Assembly (NCBI RefSeq): GCF_029076845.1
Contig: NZ_JARESE010000010.1
Span: 175,364-239,363, forward strand
Direction: 5' to 3'
DNA: 64,000 bases
Source: Novosphingobium album (ex Liu et al. 2023)
GTDB taxonomy: Bacteria > Pseudomonadota > Alphaproteobacteria > Sphingomonadales > Sphingomonadaceae
How positions within the stretch are numbered: the first letter of the stretch is position 1; the number at the start of each line of letters is the position of its first letter. The notes below the pieces were generated by a model that was given only the letters and a program-made list of their open reading frames with translations, made no database searches and was not told the DNA's origin. Below, piece after piece: positions 1 through 7,612 of the stretch. The position numbers were made by a program, and so were the translations under genes.

Positions 1-756
1 CATCTCGCGCCGCAGCTCCAGCAGCGCCGGATCGAGGCCCAGGCTGGCGACATCGCCCTTGTCCTCGGCGGCCTGCAGCTTGCCGGCCAGCGCCAGCAGA
101 TCGGCCGACATGCGCCCCGGATAGAGCGTGTGGTAATGGTCCCAGCCGCCGGCCGCCTCCACCTGGAACAGCCCCATCATCTTGATCGCGGTCTGGTGCC
201 CGGTGCGATAGGTCGGATTGAACATCGGCAGCCTGGTGGTGTAGCTGTCGATGCCGCAGGCGGCGCGGTTGACCTCGAAGTAATTGGCCCGCCAGGCGCC
301 GAATTCGTCACGCGATCGCGGCACGAAGCTGAGCTTGCCGGTGGTGCCGCTGGAATAGGTGACGAGCATCCCGAAGCGGTCGAGCCGGTCGAGCCAGTCG
401 TCGATGGTCTCGAGCCCGGCCAGGTCGACGCGCGAGAGATCGTGCATCGTCAGCTTGTCGAGCCACCGGGTCAGGCGGGGAAAATCGCGATTTTCCAGCA
501 CCGACAGCGGGTAGTTCTTCAGCACGCGGTGATCGAAGCAGACCGGCAGGACATCGTGCAGCGTGGCGATATGATCGACGCCTTGCCGGTCGGCCAGCTT
601 CTGCAAGGCCGGCACCCGATCGCGCATCCGGGCAAAGCGCAGTTGCAGCGCCTTGAGCTGCAAGGCCTCGCGCTCCTCGCGCGGGATCGCGAAGAGATCC
701 TCGAAGCGATGCTGCGGCCAGCCCGCCGGGTTCTCCGGCAACAGCGAAAGTTCCAT
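1..756 (-). CDS. Adenylate-forming (AMP-binding) ligase-like protein, C-terminus cut by window edge
   Basis: The visible 252 residues are the N-terminal part of an ANL-superfamily-like enzyme, which activates a carboxylate with ATP. The P-loop-like motif YSSGTTGK lies at residues 134-141, the typical AMP-binding signature. The N-terminus resembles phenylacetate-CoA ligase or LuxE-type acyl-protein synthetases more than classical acyl-CoA synthetases (inference). The ATG is preceded by GGGAGAGGCAGG, a good ribosome site. The frame runs off the left edge, so the catalytic C-terminal domain is not seen. It is divergent from the TetR gene to its right, which may control it. The substrate is unknown. 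Confidence 0.75.
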   Translation of the reverse strand, partial: MELSLLPENPAGWPQHRFEDLFAIPREEREALQLKALQLRFARMRDRVPALQKLADRQGVDHIATLHDVLPVCFDHRVLKNYPLSVLENRDFPRLTRWLDKLTMHDLSRVDLAGLETIDDWLDRLDRFGMLVTYSSGTTGKLSFVPRSRDEFGAWRANYFEVNRAACGIDSYTTRLPMFNPTYRTGHQTAIKMMGLFQVEAAGGWDHYHTLYPGRMSADLLALAGKLQAAEDKGDVASLGLDPALLELRREM

Positions 757-1057
757 CCTGCCTCTCCCGTGGCGGTGCCCCGGCAAGCGCGTTCGCGCGG
801 CGGCTGACCGGGGCGGAGATCTCCCCGCCGTGGCCCGAAGCCGTCGAATCGCCTATTTGGCACCTTTGATGTGACTTTATCGCTGCACAATTGAGAATGA
901 TAGGTATAAAATAAGCCTTCAAGCCGTATCGGCGAGGCTCAGGCCCACCTTGCCCATGGTGCCCCATTGACAGGCGGGCGGCGGGAGCGCTGGATTCGTC
1001 ACCCGCGCGTGCAAGCCGGCGCGTGCGGGCCCGCCCGTCCTTCGCCTGGAGAGCCCG
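757..1057. promoter_or_regulatory. Divergent intergenic region between ligase and tetR
   Basis: About 300 bases without a gene separate the left-edge ligase from the first TetR gene. The stretch around 845-920 is clearly AT-richer than its surroundings, as expected for back-to-back promoters. No clear palindromic operator could be identified by eye, and the direct repeat found at the second tetR locus (62773 and 62846) is not repeated here. Confidence 0.35.
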
Positions 1058-1888
1058 ATGAAGACCCACCCGATCCGCGAAGCCGAGAGCGAGGGCCGGC
1101 CCGTGGCCGCCGCGCGCCGGCCGGGGCGCCCGAGCCTGAGCAACGTGGACCTGCTCGACAAGGCGTTCGAGCTGTTCCAGCAACATGGCTTCGAAGGCAC
1201 CAGCATCGATGCGATCACCGCCGCCACCGGCATGGCCAAGCGGACGATCTATGCCCGCTATGGCGACAAGGATTCGCTGTTCAAGGCGGCCCTGCAACGC
1301 GCGATCGAGGAATGGCTGGTGCCGGTCGAACGGCTGCGTGCGGCCGAGACCGACGATCTGGAGGAAACCCTGCTCAGGATCGGGCGGATGCTGGTGGCCA
1401 ACATCATGAACCCGGCGGGGCTGCGGCTGCTGCGCATCACCAACGCGGAATCGAGCCGGCGGCCGGAAATCGGCGTCTTTACCTACAACCAGGGCACCAA
1501 GCAGACGATCGCCTATCTTGCCGACTTGTTCCGCCGCCGCATCGGGCCGGCCACCGTCCCGATCGACGAATGGAAGGAAGCCGCGATCGCCTTCCTCAAC
1601 TCGGTGGTCAGCGGGCCTTCCACCAAGACGGCCTGGGGGCTGACGTTCGATCAGGCAACGATCGACAAGCTGATCGTCTCCTATGTGCGGCTGTTCATGT
1701 ACGGCCTCGTGCCCCGGCAGGGCGAGCCGGCGCACGACCCGCCCGCGCCACCACCGCCGGCCGGGCCGGATGACCCCGAGAGCGCCGAAAGCGCGAGCCT
1801 GATCGAAGAGAACCGGCGGCTGCGCAAGCTGCTGGTCGAAGCCATGCTGGCCAATGCCTCGCTGCGCGAGCGCGGCGAGAACCCGTAG
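1058..1888 (+). CDS. TetR/AcrR-family transcriptional regulator with coiled-coil tail
   Basis: A 276-residue DNA-binding repressor-type protein. The TetR_N domain spans about residues 31-77, with the helix-turn-helix around TSIDAITAATGMAKRTIYA at 49-65. The ligand-binding half (80-215) carries the stretch GLRLLRITNAESSRRPEI, seen almost unchanged in the second TetR of this window (61922-62731). The C-terminus has a Pro-rich linker (about 230-245) and a short heptad-like helix with SLIEENRRLRKLLVEAML. It is longer than an average 200-residue TetR. It probably controls the flanking ligase or the TonB receptor cluster; the ligand is unknown. Confidence 0.88.
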   Translation: MKTHPIREAESEGRPVAAARRPGRPSLSNVDLLDKAFELFQQHGFEGTSIDAITAATGMAKRTIYARYGDKDSLFKAALQRAIEEWLVPVERLRAAETDDLEETLLRIGRMLVANIMNPAGLRLLRITNAESSRRPEIGVFTYNQGTKQTIAYLADLFRRRIGPATVPIDEWKEAAIAFLNSVVSGPSTKTAWGLTFDQATIDKLIVSYVRLFMYGLVPRQGEPAHDPPAPPPPAGPDDPESAESASLIEENRRLRKLLVEAMLANASLRERGENP

Positions 1889-1959
1889 CCTGCCCGGGGG
1901 CGGCGGGATTGCGCGGTTTCGTCCAGACATAATATGTCACCGCAAGGTTCTAATAAGGG

Positions 1960-1988
1960 TTGACTCCACATCGGTTTGTTCCATACGA
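1960..1988 (+). promoter_or_regulatory. Possible sigma-70-type promoter upstream of the TonB receptor
   Basis: TTGACT at 1960-1965 is separated by 17 bases from ATACGA at 1983-1988. Spacing and the -35 box fit a housekeeping promoter, but the -10 box is weak. It would leave a leader of about 180 bases before the receptor gene. Reading by eye only. Confidence 0.3.
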
Positions 1989-2170
1989 GGAGCCAAAGAA
2001 AACAGGAGAGGAGGAGGTCGCGGTCCAAGGTCGTCCCCGAGCATCGCCGCGCGCATTTTCCCCTGACGATCGCGCACGCGCAATGGCTGGACCGACTTGC
2101 CGGGAAGCGACCGCGCCTCTGACGACACATAACCGATAAACGCCACGATACCTGGCGAGAGGAGAGGGAT

Positions 2171-4498
2171 ATGAGGGATCAGTCGCTTCGTGCAGCCGCG
2201 CTGGCTTGCACGGCAATCGCCGCGCTTTCGGTTTCCACCGTCGCCTACGGCGCCCCCGGCGAGACCGCGCAGGCCACCGACAACGGCCTGGAAGAAATCA
2301 TCGTGACCGCGCAGCACCGCTCGGAAAACCTGCAGGAAGTGCCGATCGCGGTCAGCGCGGTGACGGCGAACGCGCTGCGGGAATCGGGCGTCGACACCTC
2401 GCGCGACTTGCCGCAGATCGTCCCCAGCGTGCAGTTCTCCCGCTCGGGCGCGAGCGGCTTCTTCTTCGTGCGCGGCGTCGGCACGACCAACGGCTCTTCG
2501 GGCGAAGAAAGCGCCAATGCCGTCTACGTCGATGGCGTCTACATGGCCGACCTTGGCCAGACGATCAACAATTTCAATAACATAGAACGCATCGAAGTGC
2601 TCAAGGGGCCGCAGGGCACGCTGTTCGGGCGCAATGCCACCGGCGGCCTGATCCACATCATCACGCGCGAGCCGGGCAACGATCTTGAACTGGACGGCCG
2701 TATCGGCTTTGCCAACTACGATACGATCAATGCGCAGGTCTATGCCACCGGGCCGATCACCAACACGCTCAGCATGGATGTCGCGCTGACCAAGCTCTAC
2801 CAGGGCAAGGGCTGGGGCCGCAATCTCACGCTCGATCGCAAGAACAAGATCCAGGATTACCAGGGCGCGCGGTCCAAGCTGATGCTGCGGCCCAGCGACG
2901 CCGTGAAGCTGACGCTGGCCGGCGACTACTATGAGGGCGAGGACAATCTCGCGCTGGGCTACCGCATCTCGCCCGGAACGGTGAACGCGGGCGGGGCGAC
3001 CTCGCCTTCGGGCTGGAACACCACGCTCAACGACTATCCGTTGACCAAACAGCGCATCTGGGGCCTCAGCCTGACGGGCGAGGCCGATCTGGGCTTTGCC
3101 ACGCTGACCAGCATCTCCGCCTTCCGCAAGAGCCGCAACGCCAGCGACTTCGACGTCGATGGCGGCCCGGCGCCCCTGCTGCGGATCACCTTCGTTTCGG
3201 GCACGAAATCGTTCCAGCAGGAAGTCCGCCTCGCCTCGGACGATACCCGGCCGCTCGCCTGGCAGCTTGGCGTGTTCTACCTCTATTCCGATGCGGACAA
3301 CGATTCGCACTTCACCGGCGCGGCCTTCCCCGCCACGCTTCGCGAACAGCACATCCTGGGCAGGCTGAAGAGCGATTCCTACGCGGCCTTCGGCGAGCTG
3401 ACTTACGCGATCACGCCGACCACCAAGCTGACCGGCGGCATCCGCTACACCAAGGACAAGCGCCATTTCGTCGCCAGCCAGGGCAACGTGCTGGCAGCGA
3501 CCGGGGAGGAAATCCGTTCGGGCACGGTAACGATCCCCAGCGGTCAGCCGCTGTTCGCGCCCGGCGTACAGGATTCGCGCCTCAGCTATGGCAAGGTGAC
3601 ATGGCGCGTGGCGCTGCGGCAGGACATCACCGACGACGTGAGCGTCTATGCCTCGGCCAACCGGGGCTTCAAGTCAGGCTCCTACAGCCTGCAGAACCCG
3701 CTCAACGACCCCTACCTGCCGCAGTACATCACGGCTTACGAGATCGGCCTCAAGTCCGAGCTGTTCGACCGCAAGCTGCGGTTCAACATCTCGGGCTTCC
3801 ATTACGACATCAGCGACTACCAGGTCCGCTCGGCGGCGACATCGAACCCCGGTTCCTCGCTGGTGCTCAACGCCGCGACCGTGAAGGTCGATGGCGTGGA
3901 GATGGAGTTCGAGGCCGCGCCCACCGATGGCCTGCGCCTGTTCGGCGGCGCGACCTGGCTCAATTCGCGCTTCGACAAGTTCGGCGGGCCGGGCGCGGAA
4001 TTCCAGGCGCCGATCACTTATGCCAACGCCAACTCGTCAGCCGATCCGCTGCAGCGCACGCGCTGCCTGGTGCCCGCGTCGGACGGTTCGGCCAATCCGG
4101 GCCAGATCGGCACCGGCCCGCTGACCGGCGGCTTCACCACCTGCTTCGGCGACGTTTCCGGCAACAAGACGCCCAATGCGCCCAAGCTCGCCGCCAGCCT
4201 TGGCGCCAGCTACACGGTGCCGGTGGGCGAAACCGGCGAACTGCGCTTCACCGGGCTCTACAGCTATAACGACGGCTATTACTTCGAATCCGACAATGTG
4301 CAGAAGCAGGGTTCCTACAGCCTGGTGAACGCCTCGGTGGAATATCGCCCGTCGGAGAATCTGGGCGTCGAGATCTGGGGCCGCAACCTGGGCAACAAGC
4401 AATACGCGGTCCAGAAGATCTCCAGCAGCGGCCTGTCGGTGGTGGAAGGCCTGGGCGCCCCGCGCACTTATGGGGTGAACCTCAACTTCAACTTCTGA
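2171..4498 (+). CDS. TonB-dependent outer membrane receptor
   Basis: A 775-residue outer membrane gated channel energised by TonB. A signal peptide covers about residues 1-27 (ends near VAYGA), followed by a TonB box-like EEIIVTAQ and the plug domain, including RIEVLKGPQGTLFGRNATGG. The rest is a 22-strand-type beta barrel ending in the aromatic terminus NLNFNF, the usual outer-membrane insertion signal. The ribosome site GAGAGGAGAGGGAT is strong. It is followed by an SDR and a DHDPR-like enzyme on the same strand, so the substrate is probably an organic compound rather than iron (inference from context, typical of sphingomonads). Confidence 0.93.
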   Translation: MRDQSLRAAALACTAIAALSVSTVAYGAPGETAQATDNGLEEIIVTAQHRSENLQEVPIAVSAVTANALRESGVDTSRDLPQIVPSVQFSRSGASGFFFVRGVGTTNGSSGEESANAVYVDGVYMADLGQTINNFNNIERIEVLKGPQGTLFGRNATGGLIHIITREPGNDLELDGRIGFANYDTINAQVYATGPITNTLSMDVALTKLYQGKGWGRNLTLDRKNKIQDYQGARSKLMLRPSDAVKLTLAGDYYEGEDNLALGYRISPGTVNAGGATSPSGWNTTLNDYPLTKQRIWGLSLTGEADLGFATLTSISAFRKSRNASDFDVDGGPAPLLRITFVSGTKSFQQEVRLASDDTRPLAWQLGVFYLYSDADNDSHFTGAAFPATLREQHILGRLKSDSYAAFGELTYAITPTTKLTGGIRYTKDKRHFVASQGNVLAATGEEIRSGTVTIPSGQPLFAPGVQDSRLSYGKVTWRVALRQDITDDVSVYASANRGFKSGSYSLQNPLNDPYLPQYITAYEIGLKSELFDRKLRFNISGFHYDISDYQVRSAATSNPGSSLVLNAATVKVDGVEMEFEAAPTDGLRLFGGATWLNSRFDKFGGPGAEFQAPITYANANSSADPLQRTRCLVPASDGSANPGQIGTGPLTGGFTTCFGDVSGNKTPNAPKLAASLGASYTVPVGETGELRFTGLYSYNDGYYFESDNVQKQGSYSLVNASVEYRPSENLGVEIWGRNLGNKQYAVQKISSSGLSVVEGLGAPRTYGVNLNFNF

Positions 4499-4504
4499 GA
4501 ACTG

Positions 4505-4647
4505 GTTGGGAAATGCGCCTCTCGGCGCATGGTGGCACCGGCCCGTTCCCCCACCCGGCCTCCCATCGGAATGGTACTCTGTGGGAGGCCGGGTGGGGGA
4601 GCGGGCCGGCGCCGCCTGGAAATGCGCTCTTCCGCGCATTTCCCAAC
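4505..4647. repeat. Long palindromic intergenic repeat, copy A (complete)
   Basis: Two arms (4505-4565 and 4582-4647) are near-perfect inverted copies of each other around a 16-base loop. The core of the arm reads GGCACCGGCCCG then TTCCCCCACCCGGCCTCCCA. Each arm also contains a smaller hairpin of the ATGCGC type at its outer end. The same sequence recurs at about 15897, 44570 and 45696. It lies seven bases after the TonB receptor stop, so it may also stop transcription or protect the mRNA 3' end. Confidence 0.85.
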
Positions 4648-4701
4648 AGACTCCGACATAAACGCCGCCCGATCGGACTCTCCCGTCCTGAAACGCGCGA
4701 T

Positions 4702-4717
4702 ATCCCCATATGGGGAT
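4702..4717. promoter_or_regulatory. Perfect 16-base palindrome upstream of SDR
   Basis: ATCCCCATATGGGGAT is a perfect palindrome in the gene-free stretch between the receptor and the SDR. It is a candidate binding site for a dimeric regulator or a small hairpin. No matching second site was noticed in the window. Confidence 0.4.
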
Positions 4718-4846
4718 TCTCTTCCGGCCGGTCCTGTGATGACTAGCGGCCTGTCCCGCCCCCTCCCGCGACGCGTCGGCCAACGGCGAGCATCGCCGTG
4801 GGGGCGGCGGGCAGGCGCGAACAGAACATCGAGGGACAGGAAACAC

Positions 4847-5653
4847 ATGGATCTGCAACTCAAGGGCCGCCGCGCCCTCGTCACCGGCAGCAGCAGCGGG
4901 ATCGGCGAAGCCGTCGCCCGGATGCTGGCCGACGAAGGCGCCGCCGTGGTGGTCCACGGCCGCAACCGTGAACGCGCGGAGAAGGTCGCGGCCGATATCA
5001 ACGCCGCCGGCGTGGCGATCGGCGAGCTGTCGACCGACGCGCTCGCCGCCAGCGTCCATGCGGAGGCTTGCGCCGCGCTGGGCGGCAATATCGAGATCCT
5101 GATCAACAACGCCGGCGGCAGCTCCACCGGCAACACCGCCAGGCCGCCGATCGAGATCAGCACCGACGACTATATCTCCAACTATCACGCCAACGCGCTG
5201 GCGGCCGTGCGGCTGTGCCAGCTTTGCGTGCCGGACATGACGGCGGCGAAATTCGGGCGGATCATCAACGTGTCGAGCGCGGTCGCCGTTCAGCCCAACA
5301 ACCTGGGGGCGGATTATTCCGGCGCGAAATCGGCGCTGAACAACTTCACCGTCAGCCTGGCCGGCTCGCTCAAGGGCCTGGGCATCACGGCCAACACGCT
5401 TTCGCCCGGCATCATCATGGTCGATGGCCTGCTGCGCTTCGGGCGCCAGAAGTTCGGCGACCCGGACATGTCGTTCGAGGAAGTGAGCGAGCGCTTCGCG
5501 GCCGAGAAGGTGTTCGACATGCCGCCAGTGGGCCGGCTGGGCATCCCGCGCGATCTCGCGGTCGTCGCCTGTATGCTGGCCAGCCCGCTGTCGGGCTTCA
5601 TCACCGGCGCGAACTATCGCGTCGATGGCGGCCAGGTGCGCAGCCTGAACTGA
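4847..5653 (+). CDS. Short-chain dehydrogenase/reductase (SDR)
   Basis: A 268-residue NAD(P)-dependent oxidoreductase of classical SDR type. The cofactor motif TGSSSGIG is at residues 13-20, NNAG at 87-90, and the catalytic set is Ser144, Tyr157 and Lys161 (YSGAK). The C-terminus GANYRVDGGQV is typical. The open frame extends upstream through the repeat, but the ATG after GAGGGACAGGAAACAC fits the family start. It is followed within 90 bases by the DHDPR-like gene, suggesting one catabolic unit. The substrate, an alcohol or ketone, cannot be told from sequence. Confidence 0.92.
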   Translation: MDLQLKGRRALVTGSSSGIGEAVARMLADEGAAVVVHGRNRERAEKVAADINAAGVAIGELSTDALAASVHAEACAALGGNIEILINNAGGSSTGNTARPPIEISTDDYISNYHANALAAVRLCQLCVPDMTAAKFGRIINVSSAVAVQPNNLGADYSGAKSALNNFTVSLAGSLKGLGITANTLSPGIIMVDGLLRFGRQKFGDPDMSFEEVSERFAAEKVFDMPPVGRLGIPRDLAVVACMLASPLSGFITGANYRVDGGQVRSLN

Positions 5654-5742
5654 GCAACGCCGGGCCCAGCGCCATCACGACAAGGCCGGCGCCGGGCGAA
5701 AGACCCCGCGCGCCGCGACAATCGAGGGAAGGAAGCCTTAGC

Positions 5743-6804
5743 ATGTCAGAGTCCGAGAAAACCTATCGCGTCATCCAGTGGGCCACCGGCACGGTCGGCA
5801 AGGCGGCGCTGAAATACTTCATCGAGAACCCGGTGACAGAGCTGGTCGGCGTCTACGTCACCAATCCAGAGAAGGTGGGCAAGGACGCGGGCGACCTCGT
5901 CGGCCTGCCCCGAACCGGCGTGACGGCGACGAACGACGCCGATGCGATCATCGCGATGGAGGCCGATTGCGTGCTGTTCGCGCCGCTCAACATGGCGGCC
6001 ACCACGCTCGATCTGATCTGCCGCCTGCTGGCATCAGGCAAGAACGTGATCTCGCCCGCCGGCCCGTTCCTGCCCAACAAGTGGTTTCCCGATGAGACCG
6101 CGCGGATCGAGGCGGCCTGCCGCGCGGGCGGCAGCTCCTATCACGGCTGCGGCATCCATCCCGGCTTTTCCGGCGATATCCTGCCGCTCACGCTGACGCG
6201 GCTGATGAGCCGGGTCGATTGCGTCGAAGTCACCGAGATCATCGACAAGCTGCGCAACCCGATGATCTATACCGAGGTCATGGGCTTCGGCGCCGACCCC
6301 GAAGAGCTGCTGGCCAATCCCCGTCGGTCGCCCGAAACCTACAAGTATTTCTATTCGTCGATGGCGATGATCGCCGAAAGCCTGGGCCAGACGATCGAGA
6401 ACGTGACGGTGAAGTTCGAGGTTTCCCGGGCCCTGAAGGACATCGTCCATCCCCACGGCGTGGTCAAGGCCGGCATGGTCGGCGGGCAGCACTATGAATG
6501 GACCGCCTGGGTCGAAGGGGCGCCGCTGGTGGTCTATCACTTCTACTGGCAGCTTGGCGAAGACCTCGATCCGCTGTGGGAAGAAGGCGAGGCGCGCTAC
6601 CGCATCGTGATCAAGGGCGATCCGCCGCTGGAATGCCACCTGATGGGCGGCAAGGACGCCGATGGCCGCCACCCCTTCCTCGGCCTGCCGTGGACCGGGC
6701 TGGTGGGCTGCACCGTCGTCCCGCAGATCTGCGATGCCGCCCCGGGCGTGGTGACGCACCTTGACCTGGGCGTCGTGCAGCCGCGCGGGCTGGTGCGCCG
6801 CTGA
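5743..6804 (+). CDS. DHDPR-like NAD(P)-dependent oxidoreductase
   Basis: A 353-residue Rossmann-fold protein resembling the dihydrodipicolinate reductase-like or amine-dehydrogenase-like family often seen in actinobacterial and sphingomonad catabolic clusters. The nucleotide-binding start reads VIQWATGTVGKAALKYF, and a second landmark is YHGCGIHPGFSGDILP. It is longer than true DapB (about 270 residues), so a lysine pathway role is unlikely. The chosen ATG follows GAGGGAAGGAAG. It is co-oriented with the SDR upstream; the real substrate is unknown. Confidence 0.8.
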   Translation: MSESEKTYRVIQWATGTVGKAALKYFIENPVTELVGVYVTNPEKVGKDAGDLVGLPRTGVTATNDADAIIAMEADCVLFAPLNMAATTLDLICRLLASGKNVISPAGPFLPNKWFPDETARIEAACRAGGSSYHGCGIHPGFSGDILPLTLTRLMSRVDCVEVTEIIDKLRNPMIYTEVMGFGADPEELLANPRRSPETYKYFYSSMAMIAESLGQTIENVTVKFEVSRALKDIVHPHGVVKAGMVGGQHYEWTAWVEGAPLVVYHFYWQLGEDLDPLWEEGEARYRIVIKGDPPLECHLMGGKDADGRHPFLGLPWTGLVGCTVVPQICDAAPGVVTHLDLGVVQPRGLVRR

Positions 6805-6915
6805 GCCAGCGCGATGCCCGCGGCCGCATCGCCATGCGGCCGCGGGCAGGGCCCCAAGACGCGCGGATCGCACCGCGCGCTTGCATGGCGGCCTTGCCGG
6901 CGCCAATCAGCCGGG

Positions 6916-7368
6916 ATGCGCATTGCCCTGTTCGAACCGGAAATCGCCGGCAACGTCGGTGCCGTCCTGCGCCTGGGCGCCTGCCTGGGCGCGGCCGTGG
7001 ACCTGATCGAGCCCATGGGGTTCGCGTGGGATGACCGCAGGGTCCGCCGCGCGGCGATGGACTATATCGACCATGTCACCATCGCCCGCCATGCCGGCTT
7101 CGATGCGTTCAGGGCCGCAATCGGTTCGCGAAGGCTGGTGCTGTTCACCACGAAGAGCGATCAATCGATCTATGATTTCGGCTTCATGCCCGACGATGTC
7201 CTGCTCTTCGGCAAGGAAAGCGCGGGCGTGCCCGCCGCGATAGCCGGCGCCTGCCACGCCCGGGTGCGCATCCCCATGCGGCCGCAAGTACGCTCGATGA
7301 ACCTTGCCTCGTCAGCCGCCATCGCGCTTGGCGAAGCCTTGCGCCAGACGGCGACCTTGCCGGATTGA
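6916..7368 (+). CDS. trmL: tRNA (cytidine/uridine-34-2'-O)-methyltransferase
   Basis: A 150-residue SPOUT-class enzyme that would methylate the ribose of the wobble base in certain leucine tRNAs using S-adenosylmethionine. It begins RIALFEPEIAGNVGAVLRLG (motif 1) and carries LLFGKESAGVP (motif 2) and IPMRPQVRSMNLASSAAIAL (motif 3, the knotted SAM site). Length matches the minimal TrmL family. An in-frame open stretch upstream lacks homology, so the start at MRIALF is preferred. A tRNA gene lies just downstream on the opposite strand. Confidence 0.92.
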   Translation: MRIALFEPEIAGNVGAVLRLGACLGAAVDLIEPMGFAWDDRRVRRAAMDYIDHVTIARHAGFDAFRAAIGSRRLVLFTTKSDQSIYDFGFMPDDVLLFGKESAGVPAAIAGACHARVRIPMRPQVRSMNLASSAAIALGEALRQTATLPD

Positions 7369-7390
7369 CGCAAGTGAAAGAGGCAATCGC

Positions 7391-7466
7391 TGGTGGGCGG
7401 TGACGGGCTCGAACCGCCGACCCTCTCGGTGTAAACGAGATGCTCTACCAACTGAGCTAACCGCCC
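7391..7466 (-). tRNA. tRNA-Val (anticodon TAC)
   Basis: A complete 76-base cloverleaf reading GGGCGGT in the acceptor arm, paired with ACCGCCC, and ending with an encoded CCA. The D arm is GCTCAGTTGGTAGAGC, the anticodon loop is TTTACAC inside a TCTCG/CGAGA stem, and the T loop contains TTCGAGC. Anticodon TAC reads valine GUA/GUG codons. It is convergent with trmL. Confidence 0.97.
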
Positions 7467-7612
7467 GGCACAGCCGAGGGCCGGGATTTAGCGGGTTTGC
7501 GCTTCGGGTCAATGGCCGCGCGCATGGCGTGGCGCGGCCAGGGCGAGGCATGGCTTGCGAAAGTGGCTGGCGGCGGTAAACGATTGGCCCAGGTCGTTGC
7601 CGCGAAGGTCAT

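Noticed and set aside
308..1930. Long open frame on the minus strand across the tetR gene
   Set aside because: Its translation is Arg/Gly/Ala-rich without domains, it is antisense to a clear TetR and out of frame with the true ligase gene.
4488..4746. Small open frames within repeat copy A on both strands
   Set aside because: They are translations of the palindromic repeat; such frames are often misannotated as hypothetical proteins.
5743..6804. DapB of the lysine pathway
   Set aside because: It is about 80 residues too long and sits in a catabolic context.
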